This document shows, piece after piece, positions 32,211-45,089 of a DNA stretch of 64,000 nt. The first letter of the stretch is position 1, and every line of letters begins with the position of its first letter. Made by a program: the position numbers and the translations under genes. Below the pieces are notes generated by a model. It worked only from the letters and a program-made list of their open reading frames with translations. It did no database searches and was not told the origin of the DNA. Origin of the DNA: Asterella californica (lineage: Eukaryota; Streptophyta; Marchantiopsida; Marchantiales; Aytoniaceae); NCBI GenBank assembly GCA_036924285.1, contig JAYKYS010000004.1, positions 27,808,001-27,872,000 of the forward strand, read 5' to 3'.

Positions 32211-35030
32211 GTGAGAAGACTCTCTATCCTGAAGTTTGGTATCAATGTCACTCAAGAAGAGAAAAGTAGATTCCTAGATATATTTCGAAAATATATCCAT
32301 GTGTTTGCTTTCAGCTACAAGGATTTGAAGGAGGTGACTCTTGAGACTCATCGAATCGAATTGGAGGAGCACGCAAGACCAGTTCGACAGAAGCAGAGAA
32401 GGGTCAATCCCACAACGGCAATGATGGTCAAGGAGGAGATAGACAAGTTGAAGGAGGCGAGTTTCATCTATGAGGTGGAGAACTCAGAATGGGTTTCACC
32501 CATTGTGATTGTCAAGAAGAAGAATGGTAAGCTGCGAGTGTGCATAGACTATAAGAAGTTGAATGCAGTTACCAAGAAGGATTATTATCCTCTACCATTT
32601 ATAGATGAGATTTTGGAGGAAGTTGCTGGTCATGAGTGGTATAGCTTTGGTGATGGTTATAGTGGGTATAACCAGATCAAGATAGCACAGGAGTACCAAC
32701 AGTTGACTACTTTCACTACTCCTTGAGGAACATTTGCATTTCGGGTGATGCCATTCGGATTGTGTAATGCTCCGGCCACGTTTCAAAGGTTCATGAACAA
32801 GGTGTTTGAACCATTCATAGGGAAGTTTGTTCGGGATTTCATTGACGATTTCTGTGTGTACGGACGAAAGGAGGACCACTTTGATCATGTGATCAAAGTT
32901 TTGCAGCGGTTGGAGCAAGCCAACGCTTCTCTAAATCCAGAGAAGTGCATCTTTGGCTGCGAAGAAGGTCTGCTGTTAGGGCACATCATTTCCAAGAATG
33001 GGATTGCGGTAGATCCTGAGAAGGTGAAGAAGATTGTGGATCTTCCATTTCCGATCAACTTGACAAAGTTGAGGCAGTTTCTTGGCATGGTTGGATATTA
33101 TCGTAGGTTTGTCTTTTCCTTCTCAAACAAAGCAATAGCTTTGACTATGTACATGAAGAAGGGAGTTGATTTTGACTTGATAGTGCATGATCAGAAGGCA
33201 AAGGAAGCATTTGAGGAGCTGAAAAAAGCATTAGTGACAGCCCCTATACTTGCTAAACCTGAGTGGAGTAAAGCATTTATTCTGTATACGGATGTCTCCA
33301 ATGTAGCAATCGGATGTACATTAAGTCAGCTAGATGGAGATGGGCATGATCATCCTATAGCTTATGCTAGTAGGCAGATGGTTCCAGCGGAGAAGAATTA
33401 CTCCGTGACTGAACGAGAAGGATTAGCGGTGATCTTTGGATTGAAGAAATTTCGACACTACTTGCTAGGAGGGAAATTTTCCATAGTCACAGATCACAAG
33501 GCTTTAAAATATATCTTTAATAAGCCTAATGCCGAAGGTCGTATTGCTCGTTGGAAGATCCTTCTAACAGAATACGATTATGTGATCGAAGATAGACCAA
33601 GGAAGAAGCATGCGAATGCTGATCTTTTGTCAAGGGCTTATGATGATGAGGGAGAAGAACCGTTTGATGATTCATTTCCAGACGAGCATCTGATGACCAT
33701 CACAAGCATCGAGGAGATACCGGACGAGTACAAGAAAATCTGGAGTTTCCTTGTAAATGGCTCTTTTCCAGAAGGTATGCATACCCGAGAACGTAACGCG
33801 TTGATCAAGAGATGCAAACCTTACACCATGGTGGAGGGAATTCTATTTCATCAAGGAGCAGATGGCTTACTAAGGAGAGCAGTTGGTCAGAAGGAGGCGT
33901 TCAAGCTGATGCACGAGTTTCACGATGGCACTGTTTGCAGAGGTCACTTTGCTGGTAAAATAACAGCTTTCAAGATTTTGGATGCGGGTTATCATTGGAG
34001 AGGGATTTTCAAGGAGTGTTTAGACTATTGCAAAACTTACGACGTATGTCAAGCATTTGCTCTGAAGTCTACTAGAACACTTCCGTTAAGATCAATTCCA
34101 ATATTAGGACCATTTGAGAAGTGGGGTATTGACTTTGTAGGTCCTCTTAATAAGACACCTCGAGGCAATAGATACATTGTAGTCGCCACTGACTATTGTA
34201 CCAAGTGGGTAGAGGCTAGACCTTTGAGGGAGACCAATGAAACAGAAGTCGGTAGATTCCTATGGGAGAGGATCATCACGAGATTTGGATGTCCGTTAGA
34301 GTTGGTCTCAGATAGAGGAGGAGAGTTTGTAGGGAGCATGACTACTGCTATGCTACAACACTTTTCTATCAAGCCACGAGTAACGACCTCATACAAACCA
34401 AATGCTAATGGTCTTGCGGAGAAGACCAATCTTACACTTTGTATGATGCTCGCCAAAGATGCTGGTGTCGAAACTGCGAAACATACTTGGGATAAGAGGC
34501 TACATGTCATCTTATGGGAGTACCGAACGACAACAAAGACTTCTACTGGGTACTCTCCATTTCGACTGGTTTATGGAGTGGAGTCCAAGTTGCCGATCCA
34601 ATTCGAATTGGATACTTTTCAAACTATTCAACGAAAGTTGAAGAGGTCGAGAGGAGAAGACGTGGTCAGATCAAGAAGGGAGCAACTCATGGAGTTGGAA
34701 GAGACCCGAGCAGTAGCAATGATCCAGATGGAACGAGCTCAAGCGTATCAAAAGAAGAGTTACGACAAACGGTTGGGCAAGAGGGAGGTAAAACCTTTTC
34801 AAGTCGGAGATTGGGTAATGTTGTATGATGCTATCAGATTCAAGAGGGCTAGGAAGAAGTTTCTTCATAGATATTTTGGTCCTTTTGTTGTAGATAAGGT
34901 GTGGAGCAACTTCACGTATGACCTTCAGGAGTTGGGAGGAAGGAGATTCGATCGGGTCAACCATGACAAGTTGAAGTTGTTTCATCGACGAAAGTTCTCT
35001 CTTCACTCCGAGGACGGAGCGAAAATTTAG
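32211..35030 (+). pseudogene. Reverse transcriptase, RNase H and integrase of the nested element (one TGA)
   Basis: One frame interrupted by a TGA at 32724-32726, where Trp is expected before GTFAFRVMPFG. RT has VCIDYKKLNAVTKKDYYPLP and an intact FIDDF box. RNase H has LYTDVSNVAIG, ITDHKALKY-like VTDHKALKYI and HANADLLSR. Integrase has the zinc finger HEFHDGTVCRGH ... CKTYDVC, and DDE residues in WGIDFVGP, SDRGGEF and NGLAEKTN. The GPY/F-like end (HRYFGPFVVDKV) is followed by a short tail without a chromodomain or PHD finger, unlike the element at the left of the window. With the TGA it should not be made in full length. Confidence 0.85.
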
Positions 35031-35043
35031 TCCGGGGGTAAAA

Positions 35044-35961
35044 CGTAACGACCTATGTTACATATAGGAAGTTTGTCTATTAGTAAGGTATTTAGTTATA
35101 ACTAAGTGTTGAGAATGTTTATTTGTTGCCAAAGTACTTTAAGGAGGTATCAAGTTAGTCATGACTAGCTAAAAGTTAGTTATGGTTAAACTTAGCTGTA
35201 CTTTTGGCAGAATTCAGATATTTGCTAAAGAGTGAGCACTACTATCTTGTCATCTTGTCTAAAAGGTAGAAAGGAGGTGGAAAGTATTCCTTATCTCCTT
35301 TTTGACTTGATATTAGTGGTTGGATTAAAGTTGTGGACTTTGTGGGCATTAAAAACAAGAAGAGATTCTACATGTTTCCTTTTTAGTGGGTCCTAGTGTA
35401 GAGGGGGGGTGGAAATTCGAGATTCCTTGAGAATATTCCAGAATCCTTCTAGAAGTTGTTGACTTTGAAGGAATAAGCCCATGTGAAAAGGTAAAAAGCC
35501 CATGTGATCAATGCTTTTACCTTAAGTAATATCTTAGTAAACCCGGTAAAAGTAGTTACGGCTGAGTTACCGTGGGGTACCAAAGTAAAAACCTAGAATG
35601 TATAAATAGAGGAGTAGAGAAGAGCTCCTCATCCTTGTTTTCACATCGTCGTAATGACAACTTGAGTAATATAGAGAGTGTGAGATATGTTTAGCATGTG
35701 AGAACTTGAGAGACGTCGTTAGAATGGAGGATTTTAGTGGATGAGTTTATGGAGATTGTTAGTTGATAATTTTGTGAGTTTATGAATGAGTGAACTTAGC
35801 ATTTTCCCTTCAAGTTCAGGTGTGCTTCCATCAAAGTCATCAGAGGTGACCCCTGAGTGAGAGACAAGGCCCGACATGTTGCAGATTCGTGGATGACGAT
35901 CGTGGAGGTTGAGAGATGGGGGGGGGGGGTAGTTGATCGATAAGACCGCGGAGGGTTTACA
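35044..35961 (+). repeat. 3' LTR of the nested element
   Basis: About 99% identical to the 5' LTR. Its first base is C instead of T (CGTAACGACC). Ends ...GGTTTACA, followed by the GTAC target duplication (35962-35965). Confidence 0.92.
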
Positions 35962-36830
35962 GTACATTGTTACCCCGATGGTTATCTTCACGGTACCGCA
36001 TGTGTCATGGAACTTGAGATCAATTCCAGTACCGTGGGTTCACTTGCCCAAACTAGTGGAGTTGTTGAAAGAGAAGATGCGGATGAAGATCTTGGAGCCG
36101 TCGTTTGCACCGTATTCGAGCAGATGGTCTACAGTGTCTAAGAAGAATGGGTCGTTGCGGTTCATCCAAGACATGCAACCGGTGAACGCAGTAACAATCA
36201 GAAATGCGGGATGGGACCGATTGTGGATGATTTTTACTCATAGTATGATCAGTTTCAACTAGCGGAGGAGAGTAGAAACTTCATGACAATGAGGACATCT
36301 TTGGGGTTGGTTAGGAAGTGTATTTTACCACAGGGAGCTACCAACTCGGTAGCATACATGATGAACGAGATGAATCGAGTTCTAAGAGACTTCATTCCTG
36401 AAAAGACGATGTCGTTCTTGGATGACATCCCATTAAAGGATGTGTGGAAGATGAGAAGGATGAAGCATTAGATCAGAGGGGATGTCGACGATACGTCATC
36501 GATCACATCGCAGATTGTGAGAAGATCTTATCTCGACTTGAGGAAGTTCATCTTATGCTGTCAGGTGCGAAGTCTACATTTGAGGTTAGAGAGGTTTTGA
36601 TCGTTGATCATTTGTGTGGATCGTTTGGTCGAAAGCCAGATCCGAACAAGGTGGATACTATTGGAAGAAGACGAGTGAATACTATCGAAGGCTCGAATGA
36701 ATGTTCAGCGGAATCAATTTTAGGACCGATTCATTGCATTTTGATCCCAAGATGCATAAGAATGATATCTTGGAAGCAAGATATCATTCATTGGCTCATG
36801 AAGAAACAATGAAGATGGAGTGTTCTAAAC
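35962..36830 (+). pseudogene. RT remnant of the outer decayed gypsy element
   Basis: Resumes the pol frame broken at 27191. It has MVIFTVPHVSWNL, EPSFAPYSSRW, KKNGSLRFIQDMQPVN, then in shifted frames TMRTSLGLVRKCILPQGATN, NRVLRDFIPEKTMSFLDDIP (the FLDDIP box replaces YxDD), and CEKILSRLEEVHL. Frameshifts and stops separate the blocks. RNase H and integrase were not found, so the element ends or is deleted near 36.8 kb. Confidence 0.75.
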
Positions 36831-39287
36831 TTGATTGACTTATTATGTCCGAAATATAGTGTAGAATGACATGGTCTCATGCTTTAGACACAAACATGGA
36901 ACACTCGTTGATAAGTTTGTTAGGATTGCGTCTTTTGAGATAGAATGTCATTAAAGTTTTTTTTTTAAGAATAAAAATGCTTCATGCTCAATTATATATC
37001 AATTTCGCAAGAAATTGAATATATATTATCCTCTACACAAAAACATCATGATATAATACAACAGTCAATGTGAAAATGGAATATAAATTTTGAAAACTTA
37101 TCCACTATTCAAGAATAGATCAAAATAGAAGACAACTCCACATGTATATTGTGCAAAAGAGCATAACATTTATTCCTGCAAGTATTTGAGTATAGACGTT
37201 AAAGACCATTGATGGAGTCAAGAGTATATCATTTAACTCTCTTGCTTCTCAACAATATAAAAGTTGGAGGGGTTTGAAGTTTTTTAAGGTAAAATGAGGA
37301 TAGACGATGAGATCAGTTTGATTGTTATGAAATTCACACTTAACAAGGATTTAAAATGAAATTTTGGATCAAAAAATATCAAAATAGTAAAATTTCAAGA
37401 GATCTCATCCATATTTGTTGAAGGGACGATACTCAGTAATATTGGAATGGTCATATTACTTATATGTAATTCGACTATGATCGGTTGGTAACATTGGAAA
37501 GAAGACGAATAGTCATTTCTAATACCACCTCAACTATATGAAGTGAGTTGCGGTTAGAGAACTACTATGCTTTGAAATTTATAGTGTACTTTGAATTGAA
37601 ACGTTAAATTTGTGCGATAGCTCATGTAGATTCTAGTGGGATAAAGAATTTAGAACTTAGAGGTGACAATCTATGAGAGGGCTTGTGTAAATTTCTTCAT
37701 AAATGGATCTAAAAGCTTCATGGGATGTCACTCTAGATACGAAAGTATGTTGGAGTTGAAACTTGTATCAATGAATAGTATCTTTCAAGAAATTTTTGAT
37801 GACATCAAGAACACCGAACTCTGGTAGAGAAGATAGAAGTTACATGCATTTGAAGTTAATAAAGACCTTGAGTTGAAAGGCATAGATTGTAGATTTTGAA
37901 GGTTTTGAGGATTTTTAATCCAAAACTGCACGAGGGCTCGCATTTATTTCTTCAAGAGAGGGAGTCAAAAGACTTAGGTTAATTGTAACTCGAGTTGAAG
38001 ATGTCAATTAAAAGAGATTTGGTATAGTTGATAAAGTTAAAAATAGCTAATCTGGACTTTACAAGGACATCAAGAACTAATGATTTGGATGTACAATGAT
38101 TAATTACACATTGTCAAGGTTGAAAAGATGTTTTAGAGCCAAGTTTGTGAATCTGTGTGAGGGTTCTCACAGATTTTGACTAAGGAAAAGATCTCGACAC
38201 AACAACTCGAAAGGACTATAAATTTGTGCTAGAACATCTATTGCAAACCATAAAGTATAGTTTTAATCTGATTATGAAAGAGAACATATCTGGTCACGTA
38301 GATTTCGATTTTGATAAAAGAGTTGGAGAAGTCTTGAGAATGAAGACTGTGAACTTATAAGTGAAGTAACTTCTTTCACAAAAGTATGAATGACATATTT
38401 TTTGTATCAATCTATTGGAGCAAGGGCTATGCAACTGATGTGTTAGTTTTTGGTTGAAGCACTTTTTAAAGGTCACATACCATTGAGTATATTTGTAAAT
38501 TTTGTTGATTACTGACGAAATCAAAGATTGACCCATATAGAGTTTTTGGATCAGAAGCTTGAACTCTTGCATTGTTGTTTGTCTCTCTTGATTTTATGCT
38601 CTTTCCACAACTAGATATCATACATATCCATATATATCTCTCCAGCACAACAATACGACAACAAGTAGCAGCGGTGGTAGACCGTCATATGCTTCAACAA
38701 TTGATGATTAGAAGAGGATGACATTGACGTATGATGGATTATCAAGCGCACTCACTGACAGCTAGAGTATTTGCTCTAGCTTCTTATCGGCAAGTCACTC
38801 ATCGATTATATTTATCTGCATGTGATTACATCTACGATTATCATTAATTTTTGAACAATGACATCTATATCCATCCATCTTTACTCATATTTTGAGAAAA
38901 TTTATAATTAAATATGTTAAAATATATGATCTTTGAAATTACAATGAGTTCTGTCGAGTTTGATCAAAATAGAAAAATAACATCAGTTTATATCTTTAGT
39001 ATATTAATTATAAAGTTGATGATTTTTATTCAATTGTTTTGTTAATTATACTTGTTATTCTCTCGTTGTTATTTGCTACACTAGAGATCACATGATGAAT
39101 GTAGAGATACAAGATGGAATTCCAACTAAGCATAGTTTTGTTACAACATGTACTTTAGGAATATATTGTTTCTTTTATATAATTTATATGATATACTATT
39201 TATTTCTATGTAAAATTGTCCATTTAAGTTAATTGGTGTTTTTTGATGCCACTTTAAGTTCATGCCGTTAAGTGTATAACTACAAAA

Positions 39288-39327
<40 letters not shown>

Positions 39328-41315
39328 TATATAAGAGGACTAAGTTAGATAATACATAACGAGTTGCATATGAGATTGAAGTGTAAATAAAGAAGTTAAT
39401 AATCAGGAGGTTGGAGTTGGTGATATCAAAGCTCAACATTACTGCGGGGTTTTAGAAGGACTTGCACCTCAACATGTGTTTTCATTGTGAATATCATTGA
39501 TTTTTCAATGATGGACGATTTTGATTCTTGATCTAACTAGGTTGCTCCTTCCGATTGAATATGTTTTCACTACCACTTCTAGCAATCTTTTATTTTTATT
39601 GATATCAAATTTATTATCAGAACAAAAATAATTTACTTGAAATTGCTCTTAGATGAGAGGTTCTTGCACCAAGATTGGAAAGAAGATATGATGTGAGGAG
39701 AACGTTTTGGACTAGAATGTGACACACTAAACATAATTGTTTTCAAGAGTTTTTGAAGGTGTGTATTTCTTTTTGCAATTCGATGATATGGACATCACAA
39801 AATCACAAGTTGTGATGATCACAACTTCTATGAAGTTCATTGCTTTTGTGTGTATGACAAACCCAAGTCCGGAGCTCTATATTTTTCTCCTACTTGCAAG
39901 GTATACAATGTTCTAATATCACTATTTTATTTTGGATGATCTTGTTCTTCAAAGGGTTCACTAGTTAATTCTGTAAAATGTAATGTGAGTAAAATAGATA
40001 TTTTAACCAAAGTGTACATTTTCCAAAACATTATTTGTAAAAATTAAGATATTTGTATCCACTTTGAAATTTTAAAGCAAACAATATTCTAACAAGTTCA
40101 AAAAGATATTTTTCTTTAAATAATATATCTTTTATACATAATTTAAAAATAAAATAAGATGTATGATTCATGGATTATCTCGAATGTGATTTCGACAAAT
40201 GGGTCGAAGTGAACCCTTGATGATTGATCGAACTGTCTTTACCATCATTATTACAAGTGGTGCTGCTACCTCAAGATCTCTCTCAAGATCTCTCTCTGAT
40301 CTAACTTGTGTTTGGTGGTCCTCCCTTGTATCTCACAGTGGAGGTTTTTGTCATTTGTCTGCTAGGTTATCCTTTTTGTTAAACCGGAAAGTCGTCAAGT
40401 GATCGAAAGGTTTAAAAGTTCATAGCTCTATTATTTGAGAGCTATCCTGATCTACCTAATCTTATCTTTGTTTGTGCTATAATCTGATTGTTTGAGCAAC
40501 TAACAAAAATAACACCAAAATTCAAATTCGAAGTTTGAAAATAACTTCCCGCTTTAGATAGAACTATGTAAAAACTTACACGAAGATGCAATGCGTGTAA
40601 ATTTTGAAGTTCCTTTCGAAGATGTCTTCGAGTTAACTAGGACAATAACTGCTGGTTTCCTTACCACTAGACATGTGACGTAACGATGACTCGTGAAAAA
40701 CTTACTGATACCAAATTTAATGTCTCGAGCATTTATGAAGTCGATAAAGTGTGTGTCCAAGAGAAAAAATTTGGATTCCGCTACATCTCGAGTTATGAAA
40801 CTTGTTGTACCCGTGAGAATAATAACGTCATGTACATGTTAACAACGTGAACAAATACACTGTCGTCATGACATCTTACTTCAGGTACGCGATCCGGTAC
40901 AAGCAATAATGATGTATCAACAAAACGAACAAGAGTGTTGAGGAACAGCTACAAGCTCTGTTCTAGTAAACATACATGCATAAAGTACGGAACTTATAGT
41001 AGAAATAATTGATTGAAGCTTAAAATAAAAAGATTTCTTTTATGAATATTATCGTTTGTTGGTCATAATTGACATGTATTTTTGTGTTGAGCGCTGAACA
41101 GGCGTAACACGGAGAGTGAGAAGTGACATGGTGAGACCGATCATATTTTATTGAAAAATAATCTTTTCAGAATCGTCTAAATAGACTATAATGCTGTAAA
41201 ATTATGAAAAACATTCCATTCTCGATGATTTGAGGGTTTCATTTTTTTTTCCTGTTCCAACCTGCCAGCATACTTAATCTCTCTTATTTCGTTTCAAACC
41301 TTATTGCTTTAGGCC
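36831..41315. other. AT-rich gene desert
   Basis: No coding sequence, RNA gene or element boundary that I can support. ORFs are short and AT-driven. Includes an (AT)17 microsatellite at 39291-39324. Confidence 0.5.
39291..39324. repeat. (AT)17 microsatellite
   Basis: Uninterrupted AT dinucleotides for 34 bp in AT-rich spacer. Confidence 0.95.
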
Positions 41316-41316
41316 A

Positions 41317-41425
41317 CGGGTGGTACATTGTTCAGCCTATTCCAGTGGAACATTTTTCAACGGATTGTTTCCGGGTGGTACATTGTTCAGCCTATTCCAA
41401 TGGAACATTTTTCAACGGATTGTTT
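41317..41425. repeat. 55-bp tandem duplication
   Basis: CGGGTGGTACATTGTTCAGC and the following bases (41317-41371) are repeated at 41372-41425 with one substitution. Confidence 0.9.
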
Positions 41426-42712
41426 TTTTATAGTCTAAGGAAGTGTGTAATTTGATAAAGCGTGGATTGACACAGCTTTGTTACGTGAACTATTTCATGA
41501 ACGGACATTGTCCAGGTTTTTACATAGTTAATCATCATGAAGTATTATCCGATCTGATTTTTGGTCTTCTGGAGGAACAAAAGCGTGAAGAGATAAGCGT
41601 AGTACTGTACACAGCGACTGTCGGTAAAAAACAACATACTAGTCAAGGATGAACGAACTGGTATGCTGCAGAAATGTTTGAGCTGCTTACTGCATTCGCT
41701 GTTTCCTAGACTCGAGCTTGGATTTGGTGCGTAGATGAATGATGACTTCTGGCTGTCTCCCTAAAGTCAATGAATTTCTAAACTGAAGCTTGAAGTGTAG
41801 CTGAGCATCATTCAGTTTTCTGCATCTTAGTGTGTTTGAAGTGAAACTCATATATATTACGAGGAATGTTCATAGCAAGAAGAGAGAGGCAACTGTCTCT
41901 ATCGTGAAGCAAGCTCATATATATCACTAGGGCGTTACAGTTATCTATATATATCAACCCTTGTGATGACTTATGTATATATCAAATCAGATTGAATTGG
42001 ACTAGACGAAACTGAACTAAACTACACAGATCTGACGACTGATATGGATATTCCGGATCATTTAGGGGTGTCCTGTTTGGAGTTACTTCCTACGTCTAAT
42101 ATACAGTTCTAACTGACGAGCCGGGTACTGTTACAAGTCATACAAGATCGTACAACGGCACTTGAAGCTGAGCCCAAGAATTACAAAAAAAGATGAAAAA
42201 CAGAAAATGGTACGAAATATGAAGATACCAAAGATACTGCGTGAAACTGCTGCTTGTGAGAAGACTAGGGACATTCAGTGCTTATGTGATCTATAACTTC
42301 GTAATTCTGGAAGGGGTTGATACGCGCTGGTCGTCCCTGCCGGTAACATGCCAAAATCATTTCCTCGTCCCTCTATCCAGAAGCAGATTTTCTCAACTGT
42401 ACGAGCATGTTCGCATTCTACTATGTTACTCGGAGTCCTGATCGTCTTTAAGCTTGGCCAAGTTGCTCTAGAAGGTTTTCTCTGTTACAGAATCCTTTTT
42501 GTTCCAAGTCGTTCAGATCATCCGTGACACGTTCGTGAGCTTGGATTTCAATCTGTAGTTAGTGCGAAAATGAACAATAGTGAGTACGACAGATGGTTAG
42601 AAAAGATAGAAAGATGAAAAGAAACTATAAGAAAAATAATAATAAGTTTATCTAGAAGTCACCTGGTCTAGCTCGAGTCGTGATGCTTTACGTAGCACGT
42701 GTGTCTGTAGTT
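41426..42712. other. Spacer left of the Helitron, with one half of a flanking repeat pair
   Basis: No gene seen. About 41830-42030 resembles 48185-48395 in direct orientation (TTCATAG.AAGAAGAGAGAG..AACTGTCTCTA block), so the pair flanks the Helitron genes. Confidence 0.45.
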
Positions 42713-43940
42713 TCAAAGGGTCCGGGACTTCTCTGCAGAAGAACATACTAGTAGATAAGAAGTTACACTAAACTGATATAAGACTGAGATTGTTTCAAAC
42801 CAGATGTATAGATTGAGTAGTTCACCTGGCGGTTCTATCATGACTATATCTCGCTGATCTTGAACGGATTTGTCTGCTGACCTGCGGGTTTGATTCTCAA
42901 CAAGATCTTCAATTCCGACTATATCAGAGAATGATAGAACGAATTTCGCTTTTCTCTGTATTGATGTCAATAAGGTGATGCGTTGTAATTTTGAAGTAGA
43001 CATGAGTGCTTTCTCGTTCATTCCTACTCAAGCAAAGATCCAAGGATCTTTGACGTAGACGCATAGTACTTCATCTTTTGTAGTGAATATGTCACAGTCA
43101 AGAATTGGCTCATGGACATATTCAGTATGTTTCTGACAATGTTTGCAGTAAAAAACATCTTCCACCATTTCATAGTCAGATAGATCACAATCTTTATAGA
43201 GTTTATGAAAAGGTGGTGCGGATGGTAGACTGATCTTCAGTGTTCCTGTAACCTGCAAAAAAACATCTGTTGTTAACAAAACAACGTGATGAAAAAGAGA
43301 AAATAAAAGACTCTGTAGTAGTAGGAGAAACATATACCGTTTTGGCTCCAAAATGACTCGTGCAGTGTTTTTTGAAGATTGTTTGAAGGGTCTTTTTCTT
43401 GTCTGCATCTTCAAGGCTCGTGACGATAGTATGTCTTTCAACACGAAGAGCGCTTGGATCTGAAAAGTTCACATTAATGTTCTTGAACACAAGGAATTGT
43501 GGTCTTCCGGTTGAAAACTTCCGTTTCAAATTGTCATAATCTTGTCGAGAAGCAGCATCGAAACATATCCGTATGACATCGTCTTCTTTGTCACCATCTG
43601 CTACACGGATCTGTTGTGTTAAACCGACTTCTCCTAGAATATCGATGCAGACAACTGCAATAGTCGTAGTAGCATATGCGATGTGCATCCGTCTCTTGAA
43701 TGCTGCAATCGTGTCACCAATGAAAAAAAGAGGTCGAGCGGTTGGAGACCATGCAGAAGTTATCGTAACAACAGATGAAGCATTCAGCTTTACCAATATC
43801 TTCATATCTCCTTTCTCAAAGCCCTTGTTACTGCGTTTGCTGAGACCGTATCCTGTGATACACAAGTAATTACCTTTTTTGAACTTGTCAGCAAAATTAT
43901 CACAAAGGTTCCCAAGACAAGTTACAGTTATTGTCTGCAA
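42713..43940 (-). pseudogene. RPA70-like OB-fold gene carried by the Helitron
   Basis: Exon A starts after an acceptor AG at 43936-43935 and runs to 43338, with an OB-fold resembling RPA DBD-A (CLGNLCDNFADKFKKGNYL ... GDMKILVKL) and a second domain. A GT-AG intron (43337-43253, 85 bp, phase 0) leads to exon B (from 43252) with a zinc-binding third OB-fold pattern (CDLSDYEMVEDVFYCKHCQK). An in-frame TGA (43028) precedes a further stretch in the same frame (KFVLSFSDIVGIEDLVEN, to about 42830). RPA-like ORFs are known in plant Helitrons; it would bind single-stranded DNA. Confidence 0.7.
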
Positions 43941-43944
43941 GCAA

Positions 43945-44616
43945 TCACGATCCTATTCGAAGTTTGTTAAGTATCTCAATAAATTTATGATCATTTTGTC
44001 TCATAGTTCTAGTTAGCTCATAACATCTAATCACATCTGTCCAAATATTTGGTATAAAATCATGTATCCTTACTTGTTCCATCGACGTGAGAGTTGTTTT
44101 AAACATGAGAGAGTCCATTACAGGTTTAGCTTGATACAAATCACCACTGAATATAACATCCAAACCACCAAAATATTGTTCGTGATTTCTCATTATTTTT
44201 CTTAATCGACGGTCGACGTTTTGTAATAGTGTTTTGCCAACTAGTGAAATCTCATCTACAATCATTAATTTCAAATTACTATATTTTTTTACAAGCAAAT
44301 CTAACGTACTATCACGTATTGGTATATTTGTTTGATTAATTGGTACATGCAATGCCGAATGGAGCGTTACACCATCAATGTTAAAAGCAGCTTTTCCAGT
44401 AGGAGCGGTTAACAATACCAACGACTTTTCTAAATCCACATCCAGTTCTCTCTTATAAAGATTGGATAAACTTTGTACTATTAACATCAATAGGTATGTT
44501 TTTTCTGTACCTGCTCCTCCAGTGAGAAAAAGATGTAATGGGTCCTCCGGGTTTAATCTCTTTTTGTGTATGATATCATCATGCAAAATACGTTGTTCTG
44601 TATTTAAAGAGCGCAT
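43945..44616 (-). pseudogene. Helitron PIF1-like helicase, N-terminal half only
   Basis: Starts with LNTEQRILHDDII and FLTGGAGTEKT; the Walker A reads GTEK instead of GTGK, so ATP binding should fail. Walker B is LMIVDEISLV, followed by FSGDLYQ and CYELTRTMRQND. The frame ends at LNKLRIGS, about half the length of a full Helitron helicase domain. The C-terminal motifs are missing, and the RPA-like exon begins within about ten bases. Confidence 0.85.
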
Positions 44617-44826
44617 TCGATATCGAAATTCCTCTTCTTCTAGTGATTAAAATTTCGGGGTAGTTGTGAAGAAATAAATGTTTGTTGGTTTTATTATTTG
44701 AAGCAAGTATTTCCATTTCTTCTATGCCTTCGGTGTTTGTATATTTATCATTTATTTCTTGTTCTTGATTGACATCGTTTGTACCAGAGAAGTTTTCTTC
44801 ATCTATAGAATTTATGAGAATACTTT

Positions 44827-45036
44827 CTATATTTTCGTAAGTAGTACCATCTTGTAGATGTAATGGAAAAAATATTTCATTCTATTCATTTGTATTGTAT
44901 CAAAGTATGTATTAAAAACGTCACTTGCCGTTAAAAAGCCTTGAACTAACTCATTTTCAGAGTATCGAAAAGGTACAAACAGTAAAAGATGTTCTCTTGA
45001 ATAATTTTCTGGATCTTTTTCTTTGTTAAAATTCAC
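44827..45036 (-). pseudogene. Helitron Rep-helicase connector fragment
   Basis: A 69-residue frame with ENYSREHLLLFVPFRYSENE, the typical segment between the Rep and helicase domains. It is in the same frame as the helicase ORF but separated from it by stops. Confidence 0.55.
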
Positions 45037-45089
45037 GAACCTGATAATTTTTTGACTTGATTCTTTTCTAGGTTTGTTATTATATAAGT

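Larger units (their letters stand above)
27192..35961 (+). mobile_element. Complete nested LTR retrotransposon, Ty3/gypsy, Athila/Tat-like
   Basis: Two near-identical LTRs (27192-28108 and 35044-35961) flank a PBS, a leader with tandem repeats, a small zinc-knuckle ORF, gag, protease, RT-RNase H-integrase and a purine tract (GGGGGTAAAA, about 35034-35043). The target duplication GTAC is at 27188-27191 and 35962-35965. I counted roughly a dozen differences between the LTRs, about 1%, so the insertion is young. RT features (MPFGLCNAPATFQRF, FIDDFCVYG), protease DGGS and the PBS type suggest the Athila/Tat side of plant gypsy. There is no chromodomain and no env-like ORF. Confidence 0.9.
24139..36830 (+). 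mobile_element. Decayed Ty3/gypsy element split by a nested insertion
   Basis: Gag, zinc knuckle, protease and pol linker run from 24139 to 27191. The RT entry resumes at 35962 and decays by about 36.8 kb. Between them lies a complete younger LTR element flanked by a GTAC duplication. Removing one GTAC copy and the insert keeps the pol reading frame across the junction, which shows that the two parts were once contiguous. Same family as the copy at 6.1-8.2 kb. Confidence 0.8.

Noticed and set aside
34800..35030. Chromodomain at the end of the nested element's integrase
   Set aside because: The tail after the GPY/F-like part is short and lacks the aromatic cage pattern.
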